A DNA stretch of 64,000 bases from Enterobacteriaceae bacterium 89 (GCA_014156375.1 RQJH01000002.1:216331-280330), one strand, 5' to 3'. Positions 27,062-36,756 are shown, numbered from the stretch's first letter. Made by a program: numbers and translations. Notes: generated by a model not told the origin, from the sequence alone.

Positions 27062-27771
27062 TATAGCAACGTTTTATATCTGACGATCTTCATCGTTCGT
27101 TCCTGCCAGTACCCGCCATACGGCACGCGATTACTCAGATGCCCGTACAGGTGATGCAGTAGCATGTTACCTTCCAGCAGAATCCCCGCATGGTTCCATT
27201 TCTTCGCCTGCACCTGCATGATCACCATATCGCCGGGCTGCGGTGTGCCGGTGAACTCCCGAAATCCGCAGTCGTACCAGCAATCCTGATAAAAGTTCTC
27301 CGGATGCTGATCCTCCCACCAGGGGTAATCGACGCGGTAATCCGTCAGCTCAATACCGTGTGTCTGCCGGAAGTAGCTCAACACCAGCCCCCAGCAATCT
27401 GAGTGGCCCAGCACGAAGGGGCGTTCCAGTAGCGGAAGCTCACCACGCGGCTGTATCGTGCGCAAATCCCCCTCCGGCCAGCTGACGATATGCCAGGGCA
27501 GCAGAGTAGCATCGCACTGCGCTTTATCCAGTTCGCTCGGCTGAGTCGTCGCGTCCGGATGGCTGTGAACGATTGCAGTCACCGTTCCCCAGTCCTCCGC
27601 CGCGGCGTAATCTTCCGGCGACAGATGGAAGTGTTCAGTGGGCTCGGCGGCGAGGTTCCGGCACGGATAATACCGCTCCACCCGGCTTTTCTGCGCCACC
27701 ACCCCGCAGCATTCGCGCGGATACTCTGCCGCTGCATGCGCCATGATGGCTTCAATGGTTTTATGGCGCAT
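27061..27771 (-). CDS. K: Tail tip assembly protein K (MPN + NlpC/P60)
   Basis: 236 residues. The N-terminal half is an MPN/JAB metalloprotease-like domain with EYPRECCGV, and the zinc-ligand pattern HSHPDATTQPSELD near residues 75-88. The C-terminal half is an NlpC/P60 domain with catalytic Cys in GHSDCWGL and His in NHAGILL. Lambda K has the same arrangement and acts in tail tip assembly; the peptidase may act on peptidoglycan or tail components. ATG 27771 is used; the longer frame to 27834 lies inside L. Confidence 0.85.
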   Translation of the reverse strand: MRHKTIEAIMAHAAAEYPRECCGVVAQKSRVERYYPCRNLAAEPTEHFHLSPEDYAAAEDWGTVTAIVHSHPDATTQPSELDKAQCDATLLPWHIVSWPEGDLRTIQPRGELPLLERPFVLGHSDCWGLVLSYFRQTHGIELTDYRVDYPWWEDQHPENFYQDCWYDCGFREFTGTPQPGDMVIMQVQAKKWNHAGILLEGNMLLHHLYGHLSNRVPYGGYWQERTMKIVRYKTLL

Positions 27772-27772
27772 A

Positions 27773-28528
27773 TCAGCTCCTGAGTAAGCTCGTTCCGGGA
27801 AAACCACCAAACGAAAGCTCATTGTTTTCTCCAAAGCGAAGTTTGCAGGCCGTCAGCGTACCGTTGCATTCATCCAGAGACGGATCGTCGACCGGGTTGT
27901 TGTTCTTGTCGAAATACCGTGTGCCAGCGTAATCGCAGCCATCACCAGAGCGGTATTTATTACGGATGCACCAGGTACACAGCGAATGCAGCTGCCGCGT
28001 GGGGATCATCAGTCCCTGGAGATCCATTGGACTGGATAGCGTGAATTCAACCGTTTCGTTGTCTTCGCCGCTCTTCGAGTCGATGTAAAAGACCTGAAGC
28101 TTTTCCTGCGTCGGATCCGCAGAAGGATTCCCACCCGGATAGTTTTGCGCGTCGAGGTATTGCGCCAGCGTATCCCGAATGGTGACTTTCGCCTGCAGCA
28201 GATCATCGTAAGCAAGGCACAATGCCGTAATAGAACCATCCAGGTTAGCGACCGACAGCTTTGGCTGAGCACCGGTGCCATCGGTTGAGGCTTCAATGCC
28301 TTCTATCTGACAGGGCCAGGCTTTGTATTCACGCCCCTGCCACCAGATGGATTTTGCAGGGAGCTTCATCTCATCGCCGCCCGCGGCCGTTAGTTCCTCC
28401 GGGGTATGAGCAATATTGTGCGCATGAAAATACAGCACATCGCTGACGCCGAAGGCGGTTCCATCCACATCAAAAAGCCGGACGCTATTGCCCGGCTCCA
28501 GTTTCTGATAATCGCTGTTAAGACTCAT
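27773..28528 (-). CDS. L: Minor tail protein L
   Basis: 251 residues, homologous in pattern to lambda L (232). The C-terminal domain holds the cysteine set CTWC, GCDYAG and ECNG with TACK, which in lambda gpL ligates an iron-sulfur cluster. It forms part of the tail tip below the tape measure. Its start overlaps the end of M by 4 bp and K begins 2 bp after its stop, so the tip genes are tightly coupled. Confidence 0.85.
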   Translation of the reverse strand: MSLNSDYQKLEPGNSVRLFDVDGTAFGVSDVLYFHAHNIAHTPEELTAAGGDEMKLPAKSIWWQGREYKAWPCQIEGIEASTDGTGAQPKLSVANLDGSITALCLAYDDLLQAKVTIRDTLAQYLDAQNYPGGNPSADPTQEKLQVFYIDSKSGEDNETVEFTLSSPMDLQGLMIPTRQLHSLCTWCIRNKYRSGDGCDYAGTRYFDKNNNPVDDPSLDECNGTLTACKLRFGENNELSFGGFPGTSLLRS

Positions 28529-28872
28529 GGTGCAAAGGCCTGTTCAAAGGTTGCTGTAACGGTTTCAACTCTTTTGTTAATGGTGACGCGCTGTAGGCTG
28601 TCCGCCGCAACCCGCCAGAGCGCCAGTTCGCTGCCGGGCGGGGTAAAGGTGAAGGATTTGGTCTTATGCCGACGTAGGAAGGCATATATATCCCTGGCTG
28701 TAGCCGGATTACCTGTAAATGAGAAGGCATAATTAAGCACCTCATCATTCAGACCGGCCCCGCTGACCTGCTTGTATCCATCGCCGAACTGGGCCGTTCT
28801 GACAGTATCCTTGCTGCTGAGCGTGGGCTGGCTCGCAGCCTGAATCCGCCATGTAAAATGCTCTAGGGCCAT
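28525..28872 (-). CDS. M: Minor tail protein M
   Basis: 115 residues (lambda M is 109). It contains the family features FTWRIQAASQPTLSS near the start, FGDGYKQ, and FTPPG in the centre. A tail tip ring protein that contacts the tape measure and L. Four bp overlap with L and a 3-bp gap after H place it in the tail operon in lambda order. Confidence 0.85.
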   Translation of the reverse strand: MALEHFTWRIQAASQPTLSSKDTVRTAQFGDGYKQVSGAGLNDEVLNYAFSFTGNPATARDIYAFLRRHKTKSFTFTPPGSELALWRVAADSLQRVTINKRVETVTATFEQAFAP

Positions 28873-28875
28873 CGC

Positions 28876-31800
28876 TTACCTCTGTTTGTTGGCACTCCAG
28901 ATAATCCCGCCCGGCCGGACCTCTTTAGCGATACCATCGCGGATGGAGCGGTCGATCACCTTCTGATAGGCTTTCGTCAGTGCATCACCGCTGCCCTGCT
29001 GTTGTTTCTGGTCGCCGGACTGCGGAGTGGTGACCGAAACGGGCGCGTAAACGCTGACGCCTGTCGGTAAAGAAGCTGCACCACCTCCGCCCACAAGGCC
29101 TCCGGAGGCATAACCGCGCATAAGTCGGTAGAGATTGGAGACGCCGATACGACTGGTAGACTCTTTGGTGAACACAAACTCGCCACGGTGAACAACACCT
29201 GCAGGCTCATACTTCCCGCCGTGTCCGGTGTAACCCCCAACATCGAATCCGGTAGGGCGATATGACGGCACACCAAACGACTGCCCTGAAGACGGCGTGC
29301 TGACGCTACCACTGACCCATCCCATTGCCTGCTGTACGGCATAGGCCACCAGCAGCTGGTTAATGACTTCAACAATCATCTTCAGAATAGAGCTGGTGAA
29401 ATCCTTAAAACTGGCTTTCCCGGTGGTCATCAGGCTGGTCAATTGCCCTGATAATCCGCTGAAGGTTGCCTGAGAAATTTGCTGAACGGAGGTAAACACA
29501 TTGGTGGCGGAGTCCTGATATTCTGCCCACCCCTGCTTTGCCCCGGCCAGCCAGTCAGCGCGCAGCGCATCCTCGGCTTCATAGGTTGCCCGCTGGGCTT
29601 CCAGCACCTTCTGCTGCGCCTGCGGATTTGCAGAGTAGGTTTCACGCAGACGCTGCAGCGTGGACTCGCGCCCCGCCTCACGACCGGAAACGCCCTGAGC
29701 CTGCGCGCGAAGACCTGCCTGCGCTGCGCGCTGCTGCTGCTCGAACTTCGCTGCCTGATCCGCAAGACCATTCAGCTTCTGCTGGAGGGCAATCTTGTCC
29801 CCCATATCCGCCAGCTGCCGTTTGTACTCCAGCGTTTCTTCCTTGTGGGCCAGCAGCGATTTTTCCTGCGCGGACAGCTGGCGACGGCCAGCGGCTTCTT
29901 CCAGCACCGCATACTGATTTTCCGTCTGCCACAGGTCTTTTCGCTGCTGACTGATAACGTCGTTAACGCTGGTATGCTGCTCCAGGGTTTTCAGCTGCGC
30001 CTGCAGCGTCAGCATCTCGGATTGCGCCTTCTCTTCTGCCCTGTCGCCGGCAGGAGTGGAATAGCTTTTCCCCTTCGGCGTTTTAGGATCCTTCCACTGC
30101 TTTTCAATACCAGCTCGTGCTGCAGCAATATCTTTGTCAGTCCATAACGTGGCAATGCCGTCTTTGGCATCCTCGCGGTTTTTCGCAATGAGCTGGTTGA
30201 GATTTTTCTCTGCGTCAGCGCGTTTCTCTGCTGCCGTAGAGCCAGAATCAACCAGCTGGTTAAACTGCTGCTGATTCCGGATGGCCTGAGTCTGCTGGTC
30301 CGTCCGCATTTTTTCCCGCGCAGCGGCAAGCCCTTCCTGGGCATACGCCTTATCGGCAAGGTCATAGGCCTGTTTTTTGAGATCAACTTGCTGACGCGCG
30401 TTTTGCAGCCTTTCCGCATCCGCTTTTTGCAACGGATTATTGCCGGAGTAATTCGGATCAACTTTGAGATTACTGGACAGCGCGCGATATTCTTTTTCCG
30501 CTGCCTGCCATTCGGCAAAAGAGTCCTGACGCTTCATTGCAGAATCAGGATTACGCCCCACGCCGAGCATCGCGTCCCATGCACCGCTGGCGGAATGCTT
30601 CACCCAGTCCCAGGCTTTTTCCAGCGTGCCGAGATTATCCTTCACCGCACCGGCGCGCTGAATGACGGCATCCGAATAAGCGCGCATGGCAAGCTCTGCG
30701 GCTTTCTGCGAGTCTCCCAGTTTTTGAGCCGATGCTATCTGCTCATACTGCGTGGCCGTCAGAAAATGCAGCGAATCGTTCAGCGCCACAACCGCATTCA
30801 CAGGATCGTCTTTCAGGCGCTTAAACTGATTAATGGTTTCGTCTACAGCCTGCCCGGTGGCCTCCTGTAATCGGGCCGCGACGTTGCTGACCATGCTGAC
30901 GTCGTTACCGCTGAATGCACCGCTCCCCACGACCTGCGCAAGCACGCCTGCAGCAGCATGCTGTGTGATGCCATTGCCGGACAAGGAGCGCGCCAGCGCC
31001 TGGAGCTGCCCGGAGGTTTTCCCGGCATAATTCCCGGTCAGAATTAGCTGTTTGTTAAATTCTTCAGACTCTTTACTGCCGTCATACCAGGCTTTACCCA
31101 GGCCGACAACGGCGGTAGCCAGTCCGCCGACAAGACCGGCGATACCCAGCCCACGCAAAGTCATCAGCTGCTCAATCCAGCCAGCACGGTTGGCAAGCGT
31201 GATACCCGAACCGCGCAGGGCACCGAAGTTACCTCTGGCAACCTCACCCACCAGGATACCAATCTCACGACGCGCCGCCGCGCTTTGCAGGCCCAGGCTG
31301 TGCGTGGCGACTTTCGCCGCCTCGAGCTTGCGAATATAAACTTCAGCGGCATCGCTGGCTCCGACCTGCGCGGCTTTCATGCGCAGCAGTTCGGTGCCGG
31401 AGAGTTTTTGCTCGGTAACCTGCTGCTTCAGCTGCTGAAGAAATCGCGCGCGGGCCACTGCTGATTTCTCTTCAATCACCTGCAGTTCTTTTTGCCGGGC
31501 CGTGGTGCGGGAAATCAGCGCGAGATAGTCCTGCTGGGTGATATTCCCCTGCGCTCTTGCCGCACGAAAGCGCGCCTGCACGTTCGTCAGAGACTGCGTT
31601 TCACCGTTCAGCTGGCGAACGCCGTCTATCTGGCGGAAAAATGACGCCGCCAGCTCATCCTGTCGCCGGGCGAGAGCAGCGGCCTGCCCGTCATTCTCGC
31701 GCATGCGCTGATTGAGTTCCGTCACCCGCCGGTGTGTTTCATCAACGGACTTTGAGACGTTCTGCCAGTCCTTCGTCATCCCTTCCGCTGCAGCAGCCTG

Positions 31801-32016
31801 ACGGGATTTCATTTCCGCCGCAGCGGCGGCACCGGCATCACCAACACTTTTTAATGCAGCGCTCTGACGGTCAGCGGCGCGTTGCATACGTCCCTGAACT
31901 TTGTCAGATTCATCCGCCATCCCGGTCAGTTGCCCTTTGATTCGGGCGACCTGATCACTGAAGCTGGCGCGGTCAACATCCAGCTTAATAACGAGATCGC
32001 TAATCTGCTGGGCCAT
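28876..32016 (-). CDS. H: Tape measure protein H
   Basis: 1046 residues, longer than lambda H (853), which predicts a somewhat longer tail if the length rule holds. The long coiled-coil N-terminal region (about 1-250) is Ala/Gln/Arg/Lys-rich, followed by a hydrophobic Gly/Ala segment near 290-310 and a second long helical region. The C-terminal part (RGEFVFTKESTSRIG, about 945) matches the conserved end of lambda-type H proteins. Its start overlaps the T frame by 17 bp. Confidence 0.9.
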   Translation of the reverse strand: MAQQISDLVIKLDVDRASFSDQVARIKGQLTGMADESDKVQGRMQRAADRQSAALKSVGDAGAAAAAEMKSRQAAAAEGMTKDWQNVSKSVDETHRRVTELNQRMRENDGQAAALARRQDELAASFFRQIDGVRQLNGETQSLTNVQARFRAARAQGNITQQDYLALISRTTARQKELQVIEEKSAVARARFLQQLKQQVTEQKLSGTELLRMKAAQVGASDAAEVYIRKLEAAKVATHSLGLQSAAARREIGILVGEVARGNFGALRGSGITLANRAGWIEQLMTLRGLGIAGLVGGLATAVVGLGKAWYDGSKESEEFNKQLILTGNYAGKTSGQLQALARSLSGNGITQHAAAGVLAQVVGSGAFSGNDVSMVSNVAARLQEATGQAVDETINQFKRLKDDPVNAVVALNDSLHFLTATQYEQIASAQKLGDSQKAAELAMRAYSDAVIQRAGAVKDNLGTLEKAWDWVKHSASGAWDAMLGVGRNPDSAMKRQDSFAEWQAAEKEYRALSSNLKVDPNYSGNNPLQKADAERLQNARQQVDLKKQAYDLADKAYAQEGLAAAREKMRTDQQTQAIRNQQQFNQLVDSGSTAAEKRADAEKNLNQLIAKNREDAKDGIATLWTDKDIAAARAGIEKQWKDPKTPKGKSYSTPAGDRAEEKAQSEMLTLQAQLKTLEQHTSVNDVISQQRKDLWQTENQYAVLEEAAGRRQLSAQEKSLLAHKEETLEYKRQLADMGDKIALQQKLNGLADQAAKFEQQQRAAQAGLRAQAQGVSGREAGRESTLQRLRETYSANPQAQQKVLEAQRATYEAEDALRADWLAGAKQGWAEYQDSATNVFTSVQQISQATFSGLSGQLTSLMTTGKASFKDFTSSILKMIVEVINQLLVAYAVQQAMGWVSGSVSTPSSGQSFGVPSYRPTGFDVGGYTGHGGKYEPAGVVHRGEFVFTKESTSRIGVSNLYRLMRGYASGGLVGGGGAASLPTGVSVYAPVSVTTPQSGDQKQQQGSGDALTKAYQKVIDRSIRDGIAKEVRPGGIIWSANKQR

Positions 32017-32341
32017 AACGGGTACCTCCTGATATCCCCTCGGCGGCAGACATCAGTGCGTCATCATCCGGCTCATCATCACTGATGGCGCTTCCGGAAG
32101 GAGAAAGCAGGCTGAAATGTGCGGGGGTAAGTTCCGGATTGCGGAGAATGAGAGAAGAGACGGAATAAAGCAGCGAGGAAAAATGCGCATCAAGCTGCGC
32201 GTCCTGAAAATAATGATCCCGATAGAAATGGTGCCAGTCGCCCAGTTCACCAGAAGTCATTCCAGCCAGCATGGCGCGCCAGTCGGGTCGTCCGAACTCG
32301 CGCGCCAGATTCAGGACAAAGTTCAGCTCGCTGGCGAGGGC
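32000..32341 (-). CDS. T: Tail assembly chaperone T portion (made by -1 frameshift from G)
   Basis: An open frame -1 relative to G, continuous across the end of G. Read from the slip point it gives ALASELNFVLNLAREFGRPDW, then MLAGMTSGELGDWHHFYRDHY, the conserved T region of lambda-type gpGT. No independent start signal is needed. The GT fusion binds the tape measure and recruits the major tail protein. An internal ATG (32272) exists, but the fusion route is favoured by homology upstream of it. Confidence 0.8.
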   Translation of the reverse strand, partial: ALASELNFVLNLAREFGRPDWRAMLAGMTSGELGDWHHFYRDHYFQDAQLDAHFSSLLYSVSSLILRNPELTPAHFSLLSPSGSAISDDEPDDDALMSAAEGISGGTRYGPAD

Positions 32342-32754
32342 TTTTCCGCTGTGACAGGCCCGGCGCTTTCAGCATCGGCAGTGGTTTCAGCATCGTCTTC
32401 ATTATCAGACGAGACAGGAACAAGCATGCCGGAAAGCAATTTAACCTGCATTTCGGCCTTACCGATCGCCTCCGGAGGCCAGCCCTTCAGGACCTGCTGG
32501 TAAAGCGCGTTTTCGTCAGGACCATCGGGGTCGTTATGCCAGAGCGAGAGTGCAATCACGCGCGCGCCGCTGCGGATATTTGAACCAATCAGCCGGGCAG
32601 ACATTTCCTGGTCGCTGACGTCCTTGCCTCCGGTATCCAGCGTCTTTTCTTCAGCGGCCAGAAACTCCAGATATTCGATTCGCTGAAGCGCGGACAGCTC
32701 ATAAAGCACGGCACATTTGCCGTTATAGTTAAAATCTTCACTTTTGAGGAACAT
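32323..32754 (-). CDS. G: Tail assembly chaperone G
   Basis: 143 residues (lambda G 140), beginning MFLKSEDFNYNG. The body is helical (YELSALQRIEYLEFLAAEEK), with an acidic C-terminal tail. It coats the tape measure during assembly. Near the 3' end, the codons GCG GAA AAG at 32349-32341 are the likely place of the -1 shift into T. This site is not the canonical lambda GGGAAAG. ATG 32754 is selected because homology begins there. Confidence 0.85.
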   Translation of the reverse strand: MFLKSEDFNYNGKCAVLYELSALQRIEYLEFLAAEEKTLDTGGKDVSDQEMSARLIGSNIRSGARVIALSLWHNDPDGPDENALYQQVLKGWPPEAIGKAEMQVKLLSGMLVPVSSDNEDDAETTADAESAGPVTAEKPSPAS

Positions 32755-32764
32755 GTCCCCCTCC

Positions 32765-33508
32765 TCAGGATGCGGTAACGGTGACTTTGGCAACCGCAAC
32801 GAAATTGCCGTCGTTGGTCATGGCAATGATGTCGGCAGTGCCGGCTGCGACACCCGTTACGGTGACAGCTGTGCCGCTGACGGTGACGGTCGCTTTCGCG
32901 CTGTCAGATGTGGCGACACGGAACGAAGGATCGGAAGCACTGGCCGGATTAACCGTAACATTGAGCGTGGTGGTCGAGCCCACGACCACGCTTGCCGTGG
33001 ATTTATCCAGCGTCATACCCGTCACCGCAATATTCGGGCTTCCGCTTTCTTCCGCCAGCTCAGGCTTGCCGGTATTGGTGATCTTAGCCGTACGGGTGAT
33101 CACTTCTTTTGCCGGGATGGCCTTACCGAGGCTGCTGCACCATCCACGGAAGACGTCGACGGTGCCGTTCGGGTATTTGATTTTATAAAATCGCACCGAG
33201 CCATCGTTGAACCAGGCAACAAGGTCTTTCTGGCCCTGCTCTCCCGGCTTCCAGGCGAGCGTAAGCGAGGTATCACCGGCAGATTTAGCGCCCTGAGCGG
33301 TCGCGTTCCAGTCGGCATCTTCATCATCGAGATAGGTGTCGTCGTAGGATTCTGCCGTCATTTCTCCCGGCGTCAGCTCCTTAATTTTTGCCAGACGGTT
33401 CCAGTCGACATCTGAGAGCGGATTGGAGAACCCATCGCCCGATCCGGTATAAAGCCAGAGCGTGGTACCGGCCCCTTTTACGGGAGCCAGAGGATTTGGT
33501 GTTGGCAT
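32765..33508 (-). CDS. V: Major tail tube protein V
   Basis: 247 residues, nearly the same length as lambda V (246). The N-terminal 155 residues form the tube domain ([20 protein letters not shown]). The C-terminal 90 are a bacterial Ig-like (Big2) domain with [16 protein letters not shown] and [13 protein letters not shown], which decorates the tube exterior in lambda. Confidence 0.9.
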   Translation of the reverse strand: MPTPNPLAPVKGAGTTLWLYTGSGDGFSNPLSDVDWNRLAKIKELTPGEMTAESYDDTYLDDEDADWNATAQGAKSAGDTSLTLAWKPGEQGQKDLVAWFNDGSVRFYKIKYPNGTVDVFRGWCSSLGKAIPAKEVITRTAKITNTGKPELAEESGSPNIAVTGMTLDKSTASVVVGSTTTLNVTVNPASASDPSFRVATSDSAKATVTVSGTAVTVTGVAAGTADIIAMTNDGNFVAVAKVTVTAS

Positions 33509-33515
33509 AGCTTCC

Positions 33516-33914
33516 TCACATTTCGTAAGTGATTGAATATTTCATATCGGCAGAACTCCACAGCCCCATGGCATCATCACGCTGGTAATCAAAACCCTGC
33601 GGAACCATGACAGTGACCAGTTCATCCAGGCCGGGAACGTCAGCGAGAGCGGGATAGATATGGCTTTCCATCCATTCATCCAGCTCCGAATCCGGCACCT
33701 GCGAGGCAAGAAACACTTCAACATGCAGCGTCGCCGCCCACATATCAGCATCCAGCTCCTCTCCGGTGCATTCTGCATCTGTCAGATAAACCGCCACCGC
33801 AGGGAAATCGGTCTCTTCCATTGCTGCCGGGCGACCGTCAAAAAAAACGGCGCTTATTTCGATTTTTTCTTCAAGAACATTGATGATGTTCTGCCGAATC
33901 AGAGTGTGTTTCAT
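33516..33914 (-). CDS. U: Tail terminator protein U
   Basis: 132 residues (lambda U 131), with the family-typical start [16 protein letters not shown] and ending in MKYSITYEM. It caps the tail tube at its correct length and mediates joining to the head. Four-bp overlap with Z and an 8-bp gap to V fit the lambda order. Confidence 0.88.
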   Translation of the reverse strand: MKHTLIRQNIINVLEEKIEISAVFFDGRPAAMEETDFPAVAVYLTDAECTGEELDADMWAATLHVEVFLASQVPDSELDEWMESHIYPALADVPGLDELVTVMVPQGFDYQRDDAMGLWSSADMKYSITYEM

Positions 33915-34495
33915 CGCGTCAGGTGTAGCCTCAGTTGTTGCTTAAGGGCGTAGCCAAGCTGTTTCGGCATCTCCTCTTCAAGCATGCGTTTCTTTTCTGC
34001 TTCAAAAGCAGTGGTGAGCGGCGCGGCCAGAGGAATTTTGACTACATCGATGGGATAACGACTTTTGCCTGCAATACGCTTCATGACATGCCAGCGACCG
34101 TTGGCCAGACGCTGAAGAAAGGCATCACGAAACACATAACGACCAATTTTCAGCACGCTGCTTTTACGCACGAGAGGGCCTCTGCGATTGGTCGCCCTGA
34201 CCTGTGCAGCGCCGAGTTTGATCGCCGGCAGATTGCCCCGGTTGACCTTGATCCGCGCAGCAGAGTGCCCGGTTGCAGAAGCTTTATTGACTCTCACCCT
34301 CTGCCTGACCAGTTTTAATGGGATACCCGTAACGTGGTTATCGCCGGCTACCGTTTCCTTTGCCACCCTTCGGGTGGCCACCGATACGCCGTTGGCCGCA
34401 ACACGGTTTACGGCCCACGCGCTGGCATTGGGAACCATATTTCTATCCAGGCTGTCGAGGTTAGCAATCGCCTGTTCAAGACCTTTAATGGACAT
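33911..34495 (-). CDS. Z: Tail completion protein Z
   Basis: 194 residues (lambda Z 192), strongly basic, with the family motif KGLEQAIANLDSLDRNMVP at the N-terminus and a basic core of repeated VRVNKAS/RIKVNRG strands. It acts at the head-proximal end of the tail. It overlaps U by 4 bp. Confidence 0.88.
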   Translation of the reverse strand: MSIKGLEQAIANLDSLDRNMVPNASAWAVNRVAANGVSVATRRVAKETVAGDNHVTGIPLKLVRQRVRVNKASATGHSAARIKVNRGNLPAIKLGAAQVRATNRRGPLVRKSSVLKIGRYVFRDAFLQRLANGRWHVMKRIAGKSRYPIDVVKIPLAAPLTTAFEAEKKRMLEEEMPKQLGYALKQQLRLHLTR

Positions 34496-34504
34496 AAATG
34501 CTCC

Positions 34505-34858
34505 TTAACGACGCCGCGTTCCGTTTGGAGGAGAACCACTACCCAGCCAGACATAGCAGGAGCCACAGTCATCCGGACCAACACGATCCACCCAAAAATC
34601 CCGTCCGTTTACCGTCAGGGTGTCCAGGCGTTCCAGCTGGCCGACATCTGTCGTTTTCATGAATAAAGAAGGTTTGGTGCCCTCAATCCGGATACCAGCT
34701 TCGGCATACCCAATATTTTCTGGATCATCGAATACGCCGTTGAGCGTCACGCCGGTTAATGCACCGGAAGTCACCCTCGCTTCAGCGCCCATTACCCCGC
34801 GAATAGCGCCATCCGCCTGCGACATCGCTTCATCAAAGAGATTATCGAAATCAGCCAC
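34505..34858 (-). CDS. FII: Head-tail connector FII
   Basis: 117 residues, the exact length of lambda FII. Contains FDNLFDEAMSQADGAI near the N-terminus and GRDFWVDRVGPDDCG in the C-terminal half. It provides the tail attachment site on the filled head. Confidence 0.88.
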   Translation of the reverse strand: MADFDNLFDEAMSQADGAIRGVMGAEARVTSGALTGVTLNGVFDDPENIGYAEAGIRIEGTKPSLFMKTTDVGQLERLDTLTVNGRDFWVDRVGPDDCGSCYVWLGSGSPPNGTRRR

Positions 34859-34869
34859 GTGGCCCCCTG

Positions 34870-35277
34870 TCAGGCTTCGCGGACCAGCCCCTTAGCAATC
34901 AGGAGGTCAGCATCCTGGTCGGATACACGGATAATCACACCAGGTTCGACAATGGTGACTCGCTCATCCCGTGTGGCATGCAGGGCATCAATATGCAGAG
35001 TGGCCAGCGTTTCTACGCAGACCAGATCGCCGGTTTCGGCGCTGGCGCCAGCATCATCGTCCGGTGTGTTTTCACCATTACTGCCGTCACCGGGGCTGTC
35101 GGCATCGTTCATGGCACCGACTTCATCGTCAATCACCTCTTCTCCCTCTTCCAGCTCTTCCTCAAGCTCTGCGATACGCATCGTTAGCTCCTGGATAGTG
35201 CCGCTGGTGCTGACTTCACGGTTTAGCTTCACGCCCAGCTCATTAAGACGGGCGATCAGTTTTTCTTTTTCTGTCAT
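34870..35277 (-). CDS. FI: DNA packaging protein FI
   Basis: 135 residues (lambda FI 132). The N-terminal helix TEKEKLIARLNELGVKL and a very acidic centre (EELEEGEEVIDDEVGA) precede a conserved C-terminal domain ending LLIAKGLV. FI raises the efficiency of terminase-prohead engagement in lambda. ATG 35277 is used because homology begins there; the frame remains open to 35313. Confidence 0.82.
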   Translation of the reverse strand: MTEKEKLIARLNELGVKLNREVSTSGTIQELTMRIAELEEELEEGEEVIDDEVGAMNDADSPGDGSNGENTPDDDAGASAETGDLVCVETLATLHIDALHATRDERVTIVEPGVIIRVSDQDADLLIAKGLVREA

Positions 35278-35322
35278 GGAAATGACTCCGGAGAAATGGC
35301 CCCGAAGGGCCACAGTGGGAAG

Positions 35323-36348
35323 TTATGCCAGCTTGACGGACACGAAGGCGTCCGGATCTGGCAGCAACATCAGCGGGGCTGACTGAATCATGGTGAATTC
35401 CCGCGCCGGGTCGCCAGTTTGAACCCAGTTTTTCGGGTAGCGCGTCGAGGCATTGATACCTTCACGCTGGGCATCGGCATCCAGGATGCAGCCATAGGTA
35501 CGCAGGCCGCGTGCTTGAGTGTTCCCCAGCACCATCGTCATATCAGGCAGATAGTTCTTTTTGACGTCGTTTTCGATGTACTGGCCGGAATACACCACAA
35601 TGGCCACATCTCCATACATCCCCTTGTAGGAGACTGCCATGCCGAGGTCTTTCACGGCGGTTTCCAGCTCTGAGCTGGAGCCACGGCGCGTATCGAGCTT
35701 CTCCTTAACGGCATCAAAGGAACGGAACAGCGCCCATCCCTTCGGATCGAACACGATAATGTTGACCACTCCGCTGGCATTCAGCGCATAGGCTTCAATG
35801 TCGTCGGTGGGGTCATAGGTTTTTTTGTCGCGGGAAGTCCAGGCTGCGGCACCGGCCTGAGTAATGTTGTTGCCGGCACTGCGGCCCATATCCACTTCAA
35901 CCGGCTCAAACGCTTCCCCGGTCATGGTATATTTCCCGCTGAGTACCGCCGAAACTGCCTGCTTCTCCTCCACCTGAGCGATGGCCAGCTCTTCATCTTT
36001 CATGTTCTGAAGAATGATGCGGCGACGGCGATAAGCAGGGTCTGCCAGGTTCTGTGGATCTTCATCCGGCAGGCGGCGAAGGGTCATCTGCGGGTTAACT
36101 TCGTGTTTTGGCTTCACATATCCAGGAGTGAATTCAGAGGTGCTGCCGCCTCGGGATCGGATCACTTTTCCAGAGACAATCGGCGAGACATACAGCGCCA
36201 TGTTGACCATCCCAGGAATCTGCGACAGGTAGACCTTCTCGGTGCTGAAGGGATAGCTTTCGCGGAAGAAGATGCGCAGGAAGAGCGGATCGAATTTGAA
36301 TTTCTTCTCATTGACCGCCAGCAGCGCGGCTGTTGTATAAACTGACAT
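35323..36348 (-). CDS. E: Major capsid protein E
   Basis: 341 residues, the same length as lambda E, beginning MSVYTTAALLAVNEKKFKF. HK97-fold capsid protein of the lambda E family; conserved blocks FRESYPF near 30 and NWVQTGDPAREF near 315 are visible. It builds the capsid together with D. Confidence 0.92.
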   Translation of the reverse strand: MSVYTTAALLAVNEKKFKFDPLFLRIFFRESYPFSTEKVYLSQIPGMVNMALYVSPIVSGKVIRSRGGSTSEFTPGYVKPKHEVNPQMTLRRLPDEDPQNLADPAYRRRRIILQNMKDEELAIAQVEEKQAVSAVLSGKYTMTGEAFEPVEVDMGRSAGNNITQAGAAAWTSRDKKTYDPTDDIEAYALNASGVVNIIVFDPKGWALFRSFDAVKEKLDTRRGSSSELETAVKDLGMAVSYKGMYGDVAIVVYSGQYIENDVKKNYLPDMTMVLGNTQARGLRTYGCILDADAQREGINASTRYPKNWVQTGDPAREFTMIQSAPLMLLPDPDAFVSVKLA

Positions 36349-36365
36349 AGATTTTTCCCGTAAAA

Positions 36366-36385
36366 AAAGCCGCGCTGGCGGCTTT
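36366..36385 (-). terminator. Terminator between D and E
   Basis: AAAGCCGC-GCTG-GCGGCTTT hairpin extended by a run of Ts on the minus strand, in the 66-bp gap between the decoration and capsid genes. Confidence 0.75.
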
Positions 36386-36414
36386 ATGGATGGAGGTAGT
36401 GTTTAAAAAGTGGT

Positions 36415-36747
36415 TCAGACAATGCTGAGTGCCGTGCCGGCGAACGCGTTACGCCTGATACTTTCATCAGTAACTGCAGATGGCCAGAGCACATCCTCAA
36501 TGCGGAAAGAGCCGGATTTGTAATATGCCAGCTCTTCATTTTCCTGGTCGGCGGTAACGGCCAGAATACCCACTGCCGCGCCGGCGTGAGCACCATCCCA
36601 GACGGTCAGCTTGCCGGAAGTGGCATCCAGCATCAGCGGTGTCATCGCTGGCGTGGATGCCGTCAGTTCGCCGGGTGCATACGCGGTATGTGCCGGATCG
36701 CTGTTACCGAGCGGCTGATAATGGGTAAAGACTTCGGTATTTGACAT
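36415..36747 (-). CDS. D: Capsid decoration protein D
   Basis: 110 residues, as in lambda D. Beta-rich, with the family motif TPLMLD followed by GKLTVWDG and the C-terminal [11 protein letters not shown]. Trimers stabilise the expanded capsid. Confidence 0.92.
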   Translation of the reverse strand: MSNTEVFTHYQPLGNSDPAHTAYAPGELTASTPAMTPLMLDATSGKLTVWDGAHAGAAVGILAVTADQENEELAYYKSGSFRIEDVLWPSAVTDESIRRNAFAGTALSIV

Positions 36748-36756
36748 GATTGCCTC

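Noticed and set aside
29479..30147. 222-codon plus-strand frame
   Set aside because: Antisense to the tape measure gene; no start signal and a repetitive Leu/Arg composition.
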